From Planctomycetaceae bacterium (lineage in GTDB: Bacteria > Planctomycetota > Planctomycetia > Planctomycetales > Planctomycetaceae): a stretch of DNA of 35,171 bases. The stretch's first letter is position 1, and every line of letters begins with the position of its first letter. Under the pieces are notes generated by a model. The model did not search any database and was not told the DNA's origin. It saw only the letters and a program-made list of their open reading frames with translations. Positions 1 to 8,570 of the stretch are shown here, piece by piece. The stretch spans positions 1-35,171 of the forward strand of contig JAQGHT010000205.1 in the NCBI GenBank assembly GCA_028291565.1, written 5' to 3'. Made by a program: the position numbers and the translations under genes.

Positions 1-735
1 GCGGCTGACTTGCGAATTGGGACGCTCACCAACGTTGACGCCATCGGGCTGTACGGTCACGCGTTCGGCCACCGCGAAGATTACATCCAGCCGATGACTG
101 TTGTAAACGACGCCAATTCCTTGTCGCTTCAATTCCGCAATGATCGCGAATAACCGGCCGACCTCGTGGGAAGTCAGTGCGGCGCTCGGTTCATCCATGA
201 CGATGATGCGGGCTTGAAACGCTAATGCCTTTGCAATCTCGACCAGCTGTTGCTGCGCCGTGGTCAGCCGACGGCAGGGTAGATCGAGATCGATTTCGAC
301 TCCGAGCCGCTGAAAGAGTTCGGCCGCTTTTCGCCGCTCCTGGGATTGCGCGATAAAGCCAGTGCGGGTGGGTTCTTGACCTAAGAAAATGTTCTCGCAA
401 GCATTCAGGCCGGGAACGAGGTTGAACTCTTGATAGATCACGGCGACGCCCGCGCGACGGGAATCCTGCGGCGACGAAAAATGCTGGGCGGATCCGGCGA
501 TCTCAATCGAACCCGCGTCAGCGCGAAAGGCGCCCCCCAGAACCTTCATCAATGTGCTTTTTCCGGCACCGTTTTCGCCAAGCAATGCCAGGACTTCACC
601 TGCGTGTAGAGACAGGCTCACACCGCGCAACGCCTGCACGCCGGGAAATGACTTCACGATCCCGCGCATTTCCAGCAGCGGAAAAGTTGGCGTTGAGCCT
701 GGTGGCAATGACGACAATGCGGCGGCTGTGGTCAT
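1..735 (-). CDS. Sugar ABC transporter ATP-binding protein, RbsA/MglA type (3' part outside window)
   Basis: This is the first 245 codons of a cytoplasmic ATPase that powers import of a carbohydrate-like solute; the second half lies beyond position 1. The frame is open from the ATG at 735-733 to the window edge. Visible motifs are Walker A GENGAGKST, a Q-loop (IYQEFN), a signature region LTTAQQQLVEIAKAL, Walker B IIVMDEP and an H-loop SHRLD. The signature departs from the usual LSGGQ/LSVGQQ by an Ala in the glycine position, a drift also seen in RbsA-type proteins. RbsA-family proteins carry two fused nucleotide-binding domains, so about 250 residues should follow. The start codon overlaps the stop of the upstream dehydrogenase gene as ATGA, indicating translational coupling. 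The binding protein upstream in the same operon supports a sugar uptake role; the substrate is unknown. Confidence 0.93.
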   Translation of the reverse strand, partial: MTTAAALSSLPPGSTPTFPLLEMRGIVKSFPGVQALRGVSLSLHAGEVLALLGENGAGKSTLMKVLGGAFRADAGSIEIAGSAQHFSSPQDSRRAGVAVIYQEFNLVPGLNACENIFLGQEPTRTGFIAQSQERRKAAELFQRLGVEIDLDLPCRRLTTAQQQLVEIAKALAFQARIIVMDEPSAALTSHEVGRLFAIIAELKRQGIGVVYNSHRLDVIFAVAERVTVQPDGVNVGERPNSQVSR

Positions 736-1586
736 AGTCCCAGTGCCTGTTCTAAAGCCTGACGCATCACCGCCGCATCCGGTTCAATACCGGTCCAATA
801 CTGCACCCCGACTATCCCCTGATTGACGAGCATCCCTAATCCGTCGAGAGCCGTGCAGCCACGTGCCGCCGCGTCGCGAATCAGTCGGGTTCGAGGCGGA
901 TTACCGATCACATCGGCGACCACCGTGCCCGGTTTCAGCGAGTCAATATTCAGATTCAGCCGGGCTTGGGCGTCATAGAGTCCGATGGACGTCGCGTTGA
1001 TCACCACGTCTGTGCCGACCGGAATCGAATAATCTCCATCCCAGACAACCAGCTCGGCATTGAGCTGCAGTTTGTGACGCAGCAAATCGACAAGTTCGGC
1101 CCCTCGCGCTTTGGATCGATTCACAATGGTGATCTGCCGAATTCCCGCCAGCCCCAGTTCCACGGCAATCGCCCGCGCCGCGCCGCCAGCTCCGAATAGC
1201 ACGACAGACTTGCCCCTCGGGTCTGTGACAGACGTTAGCGATTTCAGGAAACCCTTCCCGTCGGTGTTCTCGCCGATCAATTGAGCACCGCGCCGCACAA
1301 CACAATTCACCGCTCCCATCAAGGCTGCCGATTCGCCGAGGCCATCCAGATGGGAAATCACAGTGACTTTGTGTGGCAGACTGCAATTGAAGCCGCGAAA
1401 TCCCAGAGCTCGAGCTCCCCGGACGGCCGTGCCCAAGTCTTCGGGCGTGACTTCCATATTGACATATCGCCAGTGCAATCCGTGATGTGCAAATGCGGCT
1501 TCAATCATGACCACGGTCGGATTTCCCGCAGCACCCTGGGACATCGATCCGACGAGTTCGTGCAAAAAGTTTTGTTGATCACTCAT
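732..1586 (-). CDS. Shikimate dehydrogenase family protein (AroE-like)
   Basis: A 284-residue NAD(P)-dependent oxidoreductase of the shikimate/quinate dehydrogenase family. Numbered from the ATG at 1586, a substrate-binding S-x-S pair is at residues 14-16 (GSMSQ), the catalytic lysine is K73 in NCSLPHK, the catalytic aspartate is D109 in ENTDGKGF, the dinucleotide loop GAGGAARA is at about 132-139, and NATSIGL and a C-terminal GLGMLVNQG follow. The usual HSxSP..HN stretch is replaced by SMSQGAAGNP. An in-frame TTG at 1625 has a GGGAGG nine bases upstream and would add 13 residues; I prefer the ATG because family members start close to the S-x-S motif. Lying between a sugar-binding protein and its ATPase, it may act on a transported cyclic polyol or acid rather than in aromatic biosynthesis. 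That assignment is inference. Confidence 0.88.
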   Translation of the reverse strand: MSDQQNFLHELVGSMSQGAAGNPTVVMIEAAFAHHGLHWRYVNMEVTPEDLGTAVRGARALGFRGFNCSLPHKVTVISHLDGLGESAALMGAVNCVVRRGAQLIGENTDGKGFLKSLTSVTDPRGKSVVLFGAGGAARAIAVELGLAGIRQITIVNRSKARGAELVDLLRHKLQLNAELVVWDGDYSIPVGTDVVINATSIGLYDAQARLNLNIDSLKPGTVVADVIGNPPRTRLIRDAAARGCTALDGLGMLVNQGIVGVQYWTGIEPDAAVMRQALEQALGL

Positions 1587-1749
1587 GACAACCTGAATTT
1601 CGCGAATGTTTGAAAGGGAGGTCAACGATTGGAACCTCCCATGTAGCCAAGGTCGCCAGACCTTGGGAGATCGAAGGATCGGCGAAGTTATTATCGTCGG
1701 ATTGGAGGGCGACGCTTCCGTTTTGAAGTTGCGTTATTTTTTGTGGCAC

Positions 1750-1997
1750 TACGCCACCACCGACCCCGAGTCGGTGGAGCGCTGACTGGCAGGCTAATCA
1801 AATCTCCTGAAAATTGCGTGCTCGACGTGTGGTCTGGTTTGCCCCTCTGCCGCCGCGAGTGAATCGCCTTCTGATGATTGAGCATACTTTCGCGGCGGCA
1901 GAGGGGCAAACCAGACATGAGCGTTGAGGAATTCTTTGATTCGTTAGTCTTAGCTGGCCAATCAGCGCTCCACTGACGCGGGGTCAGTGGGGGCGAA
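1750..1997. repeat. Nested long palindrome (MITE-like) between binding-protein and dehydrogenase genes
   Basis: The core is a perfect 27-bp inverted repeat, 1832-1858 against 1890-1916, with a 31-base loop. Outside it lies a second, imperfect pair, 1757-1790 against 1957-1990, with 30 of 34 positions matching by my alignment. Each outer arm contains its own small hairpin (CCACCGAC...GTCGGTGG). The whole block is about 250 bp and nearly symmetrical, as expected of a miniature inverted-repeat element. It occupies most of the ~600-base gap and no convincing coding sequence is present there. In RNA it would form a very stable stem-loop between the binding-protein message and the downstream ATPase message. 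Confidence 0.85.
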
Positions 1998-2185
1998 ATT
2001 CTTGGACGGCGCGCGTCCGCTCCGCGCCAAAACAGTGCAAACTAGAAAGCCGATGCCTTGCTCTACCGATACTTATCTCCGACAACAATTGACCCGCCGA
2101 TCTCAAGTGGTGTTTGAGTCAACCGCCCCAATCTCTCACGAGATTGGCTACGAATTTGGCGTCCATGTGATGACGTGCATGACGA

Positions 2186-3178
2186 TTACTTCAATTCCGG
2201 ATCCTTGTCGGCGTCGGCCTTTCGATAAAGGCGGGTGGGAATCAACCTCTGCGGTTCAAGCGTTTCGCCCTTCGAATGCTGCACGATGGCCGTGACGATT
2301 TCGATTCCCATTTTGTCTGGAAACTGAATCGGATCGGCGTAGATTTTGCCGTCTTTGATGGCTTGTTTGCCTTCCGGTTGGCCGTCGAAACCGACGATCA
2401 GCACCTGGTCCGCCTTACCGGCCTTTTCCAGGGCGGCGCGGGCACCGAGTGCCGCAGGATCATTAATGGCAAACACGCCGCGCAAATCGGGATGGGCCTG
2501 CAATGAATCTTCCGCAGCTTTGTAGCCCATATCCTTTGCGCCGCCACTTTCAAGCTCGGCGACGAGATCGATCTTTGCCCCGCCCTTTTTATTGTGCGCA
2601 TCAATGACTTCGCGAAATCCTTTGACTCGCAGGATACAAGATTCGGCTTGTTTGAAATGGAGAATCGCAACCTTACCACCCGCTTCGCCCAGTGCCTCGA
2701 TCATCGCCTGTCCCGCTTCCTTGCCGCCCCCATAGTTGTCCGTCGCGACTTGCGTGGCGATCTTTACTCCAGGCTCGTTACACGGAATGTCAACGGTGAA
2801 CACGGGAATCCCCGCCGCGTTTGCTTCTTGAATAACAGGAATGATCGACTTCGAATCGCACGGGCTGAGCACAATTGCGCTCACTTTCTTGACGATAAAG
2901 TCCTTGATCTGGTTGCTCTGCTTGGCGACGTCCTTATCACCGCTGACCACGATCGTCTCATAACCCCGCAACTTGCCCTCGGCAGTGATGTTGTCGCCAA
3001 TTACCTTGAAAAAGGGATTGTCGAGCGTCAGCAAAGAGACGCCAATTGTCCGTTTCGGAATTTCTGAGGCCGTTTTCGGTGCCCCTGAACCGGGAGTTTT
3101 CGCGGTATCATCGGATTTCCCGCAGCCGATTGAACAAACCACCAGACTTGTCAGCAGGATCCACAGCGAGTGTTTCAT
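2186..3178 (-). CDS. Sugar ABC transporter substrate-binding lipoprotein (RbsB-like, Peripla_BP_4 type)
   Basis: A 330-residue secreted binding protein. It starts with a lysine-containing signal peptide and a lipobox-like CSIGC, so C19 is the likely lipidated residue, anchoring it to a membrane in the periplasm. The mature part has the two-lobed type I fold pattern: an opening strand TIGVSLLTLDNPFF, then VDIPCNEP, INDPAALGA, and the late VGFDGQPEGKQAIKDGKI typical of ribose/xylose/allose-binding proteins. The length is normal for the family. It lies in the same direction as, and upstream of, the RbsA-type ATPase gene, separated from it by the dehydrogenase gene and a long palindrome. The ligand cannot be read from sequence; the neighbouring aldolase and mutarotase-fold protein suggest a sugar or sugar acid. 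Confidence 0.93.
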   Translation of the reverse strand: MKHSLWILLTSLVVCSIGCGKSDDTAKTPGSGAPKTASEIPKRTIGVSLLTLDNPFFKVIGDNITAEGKLRGYETIVVSGDKDVAKQSNQIKDFIVKKVSAIVLSPCDSKSIIPVIQEANAAGIPVFTVDIPCNEPGVKIATQVATDNYGGGKEAGQAMIEALGEAGGKVAILHFKQAESCILRVKGFREVIDAHNKKGGAKIDLVAELESGGAKDMGYKAAEDSLQAHPDLRGVFAINDPAALGARAALEKAGKADQVLIVGFDGQPEGKQAIKDGKIYADPIQFPDKMGIEIVTAIVQHSKGETLEPQRLIPTRLYRKADADKDPELK

Positions 3179-3237
3179 AGTTGTTTTGCCTTATGAGAGC
3201 TTTTTCAGTGGCAGGAAGTGACTGGTCCGCAGCGTAA

Positions 3238-3375
3238 TTCAATCTCGTTCCCATGCTCCGCATGGGAACACCGCATTCTGAAGCTCTGCTTCTTTTTGAG
3301 GCGGGTACGATTCGGATCGTGAGGAAGCGGAGCTTCGAAAACTGCATTCCCAGGCAGAGCCTGGGAACGAGTTGA
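3238..3375. repeat. Palindromic repeat with GTTCCCA...TGGGAAC ends
   Basis: An imperfect inverted repeat fills most of the 229-base gap between the mutarotase-fold gene and the binding-protein gene. The left end (about 3243-3269) carries the hairpin GTTCCCATGCTCCGCATGGG and the right end (about 3346-3373) carries the related hairpin TTCCCAGGCAGAGCCTGGGAA, each a palindrome by itself. Between them GAAGCTCTGCTTC and GAAGCGGAGCTTC also pair. I recall this GTTCCCAGGCTCTGCCTGGGAAC type as very common between genes in planctomycetes and some other bacteria. It is mid-operon, so it may influence mRNA stability. Confidence 0.8.
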
Positions 3376-3407
3376 AGTCTGTGAACACGAGTCGAGATTT
3401 TCAATGC

Positions 3408-4658
3408 CTACAATTTGCCCGACTTCAGAAATTCGTGTCGCACCGCGCTGACCACACGTTTGCCTGTCGTCGAGACAAACGTCACTTGTCCCGGCCCGAA
3501 ATCCAGTGTCTGGACCATTTCGAAGCCATCGGGAATCTTGACGACTCCCTGAATATAGTTCACAGAGGTTGGCTGTGAAGGTTTCAATTCAATCGCAGTC
3601 GCGACGCCCTGTTTGGTGAGCATGTTTTCACGCGTCGAAGCCGCCAGTCCGTCAGCAAAATACGACGTGACATCTTCGAGCCCCAGACAGTTGTTGCGGC
3701 CGTTCCAGGGATGCCCGTGACGGCCGTGATTTTCAATCCAGAAGACGGTACTGTTCAACACGGCCGGATCTTTCAGGGAGAACCACAGATACCCAGCGTC
3801 CGTAAAGGTGGCCGTCATCCAGGCGGGGCCGTGCGTTTTCTCCCACGGTTCATTCACAAGTTGAATCAAGTCGGCGTGCCCCTGGCGAGCCGGCAATTTG
3901 GTCAGGTCGGCGTCGGGTTCCCCTTTCCAGGCGACGGGGACTTTGGCCAGAGACGTCCACTTCGCGCCCGGCTGCAGCGATTGATACTCCCGTTGCTTCG
4001 GATCTCCAAATAATCCCGGATAAGTCATTCCAAAGCGAAATGGACTGGCAACGAGCCGCACGGTTCCCTCTTTGTCGGGCATCGCCAGAGTCGCATGATG
4101 TCCCAGTGGCACTCGACCGGCAAAGCCGTCAATTGTGTCTCGCGAGTAGATCACATTTTGACCATCAACGAGTGAAAGTTCCTTGGTGACTCGGCCCTGA
4201 CGTGCGTGGGTCTCAATTGACATCGTCAGCGTGGTTACGTCGGCCAATTTCTTCGTTCCGGCGAACTTCCATTTCGTCCCCACGATTTCACCGTGTGGCG
4301 GATGCTTTTCACCGCCCACTTCTTCCGAGTTGCTACCAAACGGCATACAGAAGAAATCACCTCGCAACGGAACCAGCACGGGAGCCGGCATCACGGTCGG
4401 CTTTTCATCCTGCCACGGGCTGACATAGTACGGCTGCACGGGCTTGCCGGAGTCACGAAAAAACGTGACGGGGGCCATATGGCCACCGATCTCGGTCACA
4501 GCCAGTTCCACCTGCGGCGTGGTCACGATGAAACTCGGTTGCGAGTGCACCGTTCGAACGGCGGCTTCATCTGCGCGACAGCAAGTTGCAGTATTTGCCG
4601 AGAAAGCGAAGACAACCAACAAGATTAAGGCCTGACGACTGGCTTGTAATAGCTTCAT
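3408..4658 (-). CDS. Secreted galactose-mutarotase/aldose-1-epimerase-fold protein
   Basis: A 416-residue exported protein with a signal peptide at about residues 1-28 (KLLQASRQ followed by a hydrophobic stretch ending near CCRADEAA). The mature part is beta-rich, with features of mutarotase-fold (DUF4432/aldose epimerase-like) proteins: an early VELAVTEIGGHMAPVTF, a RGDFFCMPFG...PPHGE segment, VIYSRDTIDGF, a GHHATLAMP stretch near the middle, and late ENHGRHGHPWNGRNNCLGLEDV. Several conserved-looking histidines (PPHGE, GHH, HGRHGHPW) could form the sugar-binding and acid/base site. The start at 4658 is chosen over an in-frame ATG nine codons upstream because it begins the signal peptide. It is in the operon with the binding protein and aldolase, so it probably interconverts anomers or modifies the sugar before import. 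The family call is by pattern only. Confidence 0.7.
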   Translation of the reverse strand: MKLLQASRQALILLVVFAFSANTATCCRADEAAVRTVHSQPSFIVTTPQVELAVTEIGGHMAPVTFFRDSGKPVQPYYVSPWQDEKPTVMPAPVLVPLRGDFFCMPFGSNSEEVGGEKHPPHGEIVGTKWKFAGTKKLADVTTLTMSIETHARQGRVTKELSLVDGQNVIYSRDTIDGFAGRVPLGHHATLAMPDKEGTVRLVASPFRFGMTYPGLFGDPKQREYQSLQPGAKWTSLAKVPVAWKGEPDADLTKLPARQGHADLIQLVNEPWEKTHGPAWMTATFTDAGYLWFSLKDPAVLNSTVFWIENHGRHGHPWNGRNNCLGLEDVTSYFADGLAASTRENMLTKQGVATAIELKPSQPTSVNYIQGVVKIPDGFEMVQTLDFGPGQVTFVSTTGKRVVSAVRHEFLKSGKL

Positions 4659-4940
4659 GGGATGGCTTCTCGAGATGCATAGCACAAGATGTAGAAAGTC
4701 AGAGATGCAAGCTGATTGTATTCAGGCCGACAGTAAGAATCACTGTGGGCCAGCGATACAATGATGACTCCGCGACGACATTGCAACCGAAACGCAGCAA
4801 ATGAGTTGAGCGTTTCGGCGTCACAGCCGACGGAGTTACTGGTGCGGTCTAACGCTGACCGCTCCGATTTGCAACAGGAATCGTGCCATTGCTTTACTGC
4901 GTGTTTATCAGATTGAGAATCACTCAATCGGTACAAACAT
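4659..4940. other. Intergenic gap with a small repeat fragment
   Basis: This 282-base gap between the aldolase and mutarotase-fold genes has no credible gene. Positions 4878-4897 (AATCGTGCCATTGCTTTA) closely match part of the large palindrome at 26994-27013 (AATCGTGCCACTGCTTTA), so a degraded copy of that dispersed repeat is probably here. A short hairpin, GAAACGC...GCGTTTC, lies near 4790-4818. I see no clear promoter. Confidence 0.5.
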
Positions 4941-5855
4941 TCACGACATCAACGGCACATCATCGACGGCCGCCAGCAATCGCTCCACATCGGCGTCTTT
5001 CCAGGGGCGATCGGTGACCCCTAACGGTGAACGGCACGGACCGATATCGATCTGATACTTGATCCGCATTGCAGATCGCAAAAATGTCCACGTTGACTGT
5101 GACGACAGGATTTCATCCAGGGCCACTTGAAAAGCCATCATGAAACGGCTTCCCGCAGAGACTGAGCCGCCCACAAACGCAGCTCTTGCGGCACTGCAGG
5201 CAGGTCCCCAGATATTGTAGAAAGTCCCAATTGCTCCGCTGACGCCACACAGCGCAGCGTGGCACATCACTTCATCCGCCCCACTGAAGAGCTGCAAACG
5301 ATCACCGGCGTAGGCACTGATCAAACCTAATTGGTAGAGATCGCGCTCAGTGAATTTCATTCCGGCAATGTTCGGCAAGCCAAGCAAGCGGTCAACGTAT
5401 TCGCGGCCTCCCAGAGACAGCGTATTCACAATGCTCAGGTGGTAGACGAAGAACGGAAGTTCGCCCGCTTCGCCGATCTGACGATAGTGTTCGAAGACGG
5501 CGTCGGCACCAGTTCGGTAGTAGATTGGTCCCACGCTGGAAATCGCATCCGCCCCGATTTTCGACGCGTGCCGCGCCAGCGCCACCGATTCCTCAGTCGA
5601 AACCGCGCCGACATGCACCATGACGGGGATTCGACCTGCCGACGTTTTGACGACGCATTCGGCAACGGCCGTGCGTTGGGCCATCGACAGCAAAGGTCCT
5701 TGACCCGTCGAACCGAGCAGGTAGATTCCATCTAACTTCTGCTGTACAAAGAGCTCCACCAGTTTTTCGGTTTCGCCCAGCGCGGGTTGTCCAGACGCAT
5801 CCAACGGAGTCAACATGGCGGGCCACAGACCACGGTATTTCTGAGTCATAGTCAT
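4941..5855 (-). CDS. Dihydrodipicolinate synthase / N-acetylneuraminate lyase family aldolase
   Basis: A 304-residue class I (Schiff-base) aldolase of the DHDPS/NAL superfamily, full length for a TIM-barrel member. Visible landmarks are a pyruvate-carboxylate loop GSTGQG at residues 48-53 (normally GxxGE, here Gln in place of Glu), the catalytic tyrosine Y138 in FFVYH, and the Schiff-base lysine K167 in MKFTERDL, followed by GADEVM. The ...VYHL and MKFT contexts are closer to N-acetylneuraminate lyase than to true lysine-pathway DapA, so a sugar acid is the likelier substrate. It is the first gene of the minus-strand operon that includes a sugar-binding lipoprotein and ABC ATPase, which fits pyruvate-forming cleavage of an imported compound. 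A second in-frame ATG two codons downstream is possible. The exact substrate is unknown. Confidence 0.88.
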   Translation of the reverse strand: MTMTQKYRGLWPAMLTPLDASGQPALGETEKLVELFVQQKLDGIYLLGSTGQGPLLSMAQRTAVAECVVKTSAGRIPVMVHVGAVSTEESVALARHASKIGADAISSVGPIYYRTGADAVFEHYRQIGEAGELPFFVYHLSIVNTLSLGGREYVDRLLGLPNIAGMKFTERDLYQLGLISAYAGDRLQLFSGADEVMCHAALCGVSGAIGTFYNIWGPACSAARAAFVGGSVSAGSRFMMAFQVALDEILSSQSTWTFLRSAMRIKYQIDIGPCRSPLGVTDRPWKDADVERLLAAVDDVPLMS

Positions 5856-6464
5856 TCTGGAATTGATTTCTACATGTTCGGAATGCTGGAGGGATACCGA
5901 GCGCGGGCATCAAGGGTGGGAAACTTGATTACAGGCGATCATTCTATCAACAGTCGCTGATCGAGAAAAGTTGAGGCAATCCGTCCGCGCGGATCTTGGG
6001 GCTCGAAATGAAATCGGACTTCTGAGGATCGGTTCTCGTACCGAAGTCGTCTTGCCGAATTGGACGGGACCGAGGTGCTACCACGCTGTCTCCTGGCGGG
6101 TTATCGAGTCCCAAGGTTCTGAATTGAACTCGAATTGCGATACTTTTCGCCGAACCCCCGCCACCTGGCTTGCCCAGGTGGGTCCACGGCCTATGCACTA
6201 CTCGCTTTCCAGGGTTCAAGTAGTGCAAAGGCCGTTGAACCACCCCGGCGAGCGGGGTGGCGGGGGGATTAGCGAATAGTCTCCGAATTTGAATTTCAAA
6301 AGTGCAAAGGCACGCTTCATCCCGTCCTTGGACGCAACGGAGATTGTTGATACAATCCCGCCGATCAAATGGAGTTCAAGACGTGTCGCGCGACGCGTGT
6401 CACTTGCTGAGATTCAAGAATCACCGGTTGTCAAATCCTGAGTCCATCCTGGGACCTTATTGAT
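5856..6464. other. Divergent intergenic region between the sugar operon and the S9 peptidase gene
   Basis: These 609 bases separate two divergent transcription units and must hold promoters for both, but I cannot point to convincing -35/-10 pairs. The central part is a palindromic repeat (listed separately). No open frame here looks coding. Confidence 0.6.
6155..6267. repeat. Palindromic repeat with CCACCTGGCTTGCCCAGGTGG end hairpin
   Basis: The left arm (6155-6202) and right arm (6220-6267) are imperfect inverted copies ending in CCCCCGCCACC and GGTGGCGGGGGG. Both contain the block (T)CCACGGCCTATGCACTACT or its complement. Each end also folds on itself (CCACCTGG...CCAGGTGG and CCACCCCG...CGGGGTGG). 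A second copy of the left arm is at 26858-26900, next to another repeat family, which shows that this is a dispersed family. Confidence 0.85.
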
Positions 6465-8543
6465 ATGGTTTTCAGAGTCAATGCACAGTTCAAGCCAGCA
6501 TTTCAATTGATTCTGGTGGCTTGGGTCACCCTTATTTCGGCGACAGCTTTACCGGCGGCAGAACCATCATTGGTCAGCGTCGATGATCTCTACCGGCTCG
6601 ATGCGCCATTGAATTCACTGGTCCTTCCAAACGACGGTGGGATGATTTACTCACGTCGTTGGTCAGATCGTTCATCGCGTACGGTACGATTTGCCTTATG
6701 GAAGGTCGAACGTGAAGTTTCGCAACGCCAGGCCCTGGAAAGCGGTGAGCCTGACGCTCGGCAGTTGTTGCTGTCGCCAGACGGCAAGTGGATTGTATTC
6801 CTCTCAACACGCGCATTTCCGGACGGGAAACCTGCATTTGCCACGGTTCCCCCCTATTCCGACCCGGCAACTGACATTTGGCTGATCGCCTCTGCCGGCG
6901 GAAAAGCAATTCCTCTCGCCGGCCGCGACAAGCCCTATGGTCGCGTTTTCAGCGATCCGTTTTATGGCAACGTGAGTTTCTCCGCCGATGGGAAACGACT
7001 GGTGTTTGTTGCGGATGACGGGCGCGACGTTCGCACTCCGGAAGAAATCCGGAACAATGTCCGAGTCGTTCGCGAGGATCAAGGCGAAGGCTATGAAGGC
7101 TACCGGCCGGCTCAGATCTGGATTGCTGACCTGCTGGACCGGCCCGCCGAGATCGCTGCTGCTCGGGTGACGCGCATGACGAACGACGAGACCTGGTATG
7201 GAGATCCCCAATGGACTCCTGATGGCAAGTCGCTCATCGTCCAGGCCAATATGACCTCTGAGCGGGAATCGGTGCGGTATAGCATCAATCAGAATTACGA
7301 CCTGTGGCGAATCGATGTGGCGGACCACAGCCTGAGGCAATTGACTTCGGGGCCTGGACCAGAGGTTTCCCCCCGAGTTTCACCCGATGGCAAGCGACTG
7401 CTCTATCTCAGTATTCCGCGTCGTGGATCACACATGGATGTGTTCAGTCTCGCCGTCACAGACCTTAAGACGACCGCAACTCCGTCCCAGGTCCTATTTG
7501 ATCAACACAGTCCTGAAGCAGATCCTCCACCGCATCTACCGCCCGTATTTCCACTCCCTCGAGACTGCTGGCTGACGGCCGACAAAATCTACTTTAATGC
7601 CAACGATCGGACGACGAGCCGCACGCAGGTCATCGATCTCGGCGCCGGACCGAAGGCCCTGGCCGACTCCAATCCTGAGTCCCAGCATGCGGATTTCGCC
7701 AGACAAGCGGCTGTCCGTCGTCTATTGAGTCCGCCTGCCGATCCGTTTCTTCAGGAGCGGATTGTTGCGAAAGCCGAAGTCGTCCACTGGAAAAGTACCG
7801 ATGGTCTCGAAATTGAAGGCATTTTTACGCGTCCGACTCTGCCGGGGTGCCAGCCGCCGTTCAAGCTGGTGTTGTTTCCGCATGGCGGTCCACACAGTAA
7901 ATCATCCCTGGGCTTTGATTTGACTGTCCAGGTTTTCGCGGCAAACGGTTACGCGGTCTTTCAGCCCAACTTTCGCGGCAGTGCTGGCTACGGCCAGCGT
8001 TTTATCAATGCCGATCGACTTGACCTCGGAGGCGGCGACATGAGTGACATCTTGACCGGTATTGACGAGCTCGTCAAAAAAGGCGACGTCGATTCGAAGC
8101 GTCAATTCGTCTACGGCAGCAGTTATGGCGGCTACACCACGACGTGGCTGATTGGCCAGACGCATCAGTTTCGGGCTGCCGTCCCTCAGAATGCCGTGAC
8201 CGACCTGCATACGATGTGGGGACTCACGGATATTCAAAGCTGGACGGAATGGGAATTCGGCGGACTGCCCTGGGAAGTGCCGGAACTGATGCGTCAACGA
8301 AGTCCCTTGACGTTCGCTTCGCGTGTGAGAACCCCGACATTGATTTTGCACGCGGCAAATGACCGACGTTGCCCTCTGCCGATGGGCGTGATGTACTACC
8401 GGGCGCTCAAGAAATCGGGAGTTGAAACGGAAATGGTCATTTACCCCGACGAGGGCCATCCAATCAAACAGCTGCCGCATATGGAAGACGTATTGAGACG
8501 GGTACTGGATTGGTTCGCCAGACACGATGTGCCGGCGAAATAA
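6465..8543 (+). CDS. Secreted S9 family peptidase (prolyl oligopeptidase / acylaminoacyl-peptidase type)
   Basis: A 692-residue serine peptidase. A signal peptide spans about residues 1-32 (hydrophobic stretch ending ALPAAEPS), so it acts outside the cytoplasm. The N-terminal half contains PD40-type propeller strands: LLLSPDGKWIVF, VSFSADGKRLVFV, PQWTPDGKSLIV and PRVSPDGKRLLYL. The C-terminal half is the alpha/beta-hydrolase domain with the oxyanion region HGGP, nucleophile S553 in GSSYGG, D633 in HAANDRR and H665 in DEGHP, a complete triad. Such enzymes cleave short peptides, often removing dipeptides or acylated N-terminal residues. The gene is convergent with the SWIM-protein gene, with 27 bases between their stops, and divergent from the sugar operon. 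No functional link to either neighbour is evident. Confidence 0.93.
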   Translation: MVFRVNAQFKPAFQLILVAWVTLISATALPAAEPSLVSVDDLYRLDAPLNSLVLPNDGGMIYSRRWSDRSSRTVRFALWKVEREVSQRQALESGEPDARQLLLSPDGKWIVFLSTRAFPDGKPAFATVPPYSDPATDIWLIASAGGKAIPLAGRDKPYGRVFSDPFYGNVSFSADGKRLVFVADDGRDVRTPEEIRNNVRVVREDQGEGYEGYRPAQIWIADLLDRPAEIAAARVTRMTNDETWYGDPQWTPDGKSLIVQANMTSERESVRYSINQNYDLWRIDVADHSLRQLTSGPGPEVSPRVSPDGKRLLYLSIPRRGSHMDVFSLAVTDLKTTATPSQVLFDQHSPEADPPPHLPPVFPLPRDCWLTADKIYFNANDRTTSRTQVIDLGAGPKALADSNPESQHADFARQAAVRRLLSPPADPFLQERIVAKAEVVHWKSTDGLEIEGIFTRPTLPGCQPPFKLVLFPHGGPHSKSSLGFDLTVQVFAANGYAVFQPNFRGSAGYGQRFINADRLDLGGGDMSDILTGIDELVKKGDVDSKRQFVYGSSYGGYTTTWLIGQTHQFRAAVPQNAVTDLHTMWGLTDIQSWTEWEFGGLPWEVPELMRQRSPLTFASRVRTPTLILHAANDRRCPLPMGVMYYRALKKSGVETEMVIYPDEGHPIKQLPHMEDVLRRVLDWFARHDVPAK

Positions 8544-8570
8544 TTCGGAATATTGAACTTCGAGTCTGCT

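Noticed and set aside
3408-4658. Assignment as a PmoA-type (DUF6807) protein, frequent in planctomycetes
   Set aside because: The characteristic P.vRPYfypv opening is not present; the PPHGE and GHH-like motifs fit a mutarotase fold better.
6574-6909. Minus-strand frames within the S9 peptidase gene (also 6804-7340 and 7902-8525)
   Set aside because: They overlap a gene with a complete catalytic triad and have shadow-type composition.
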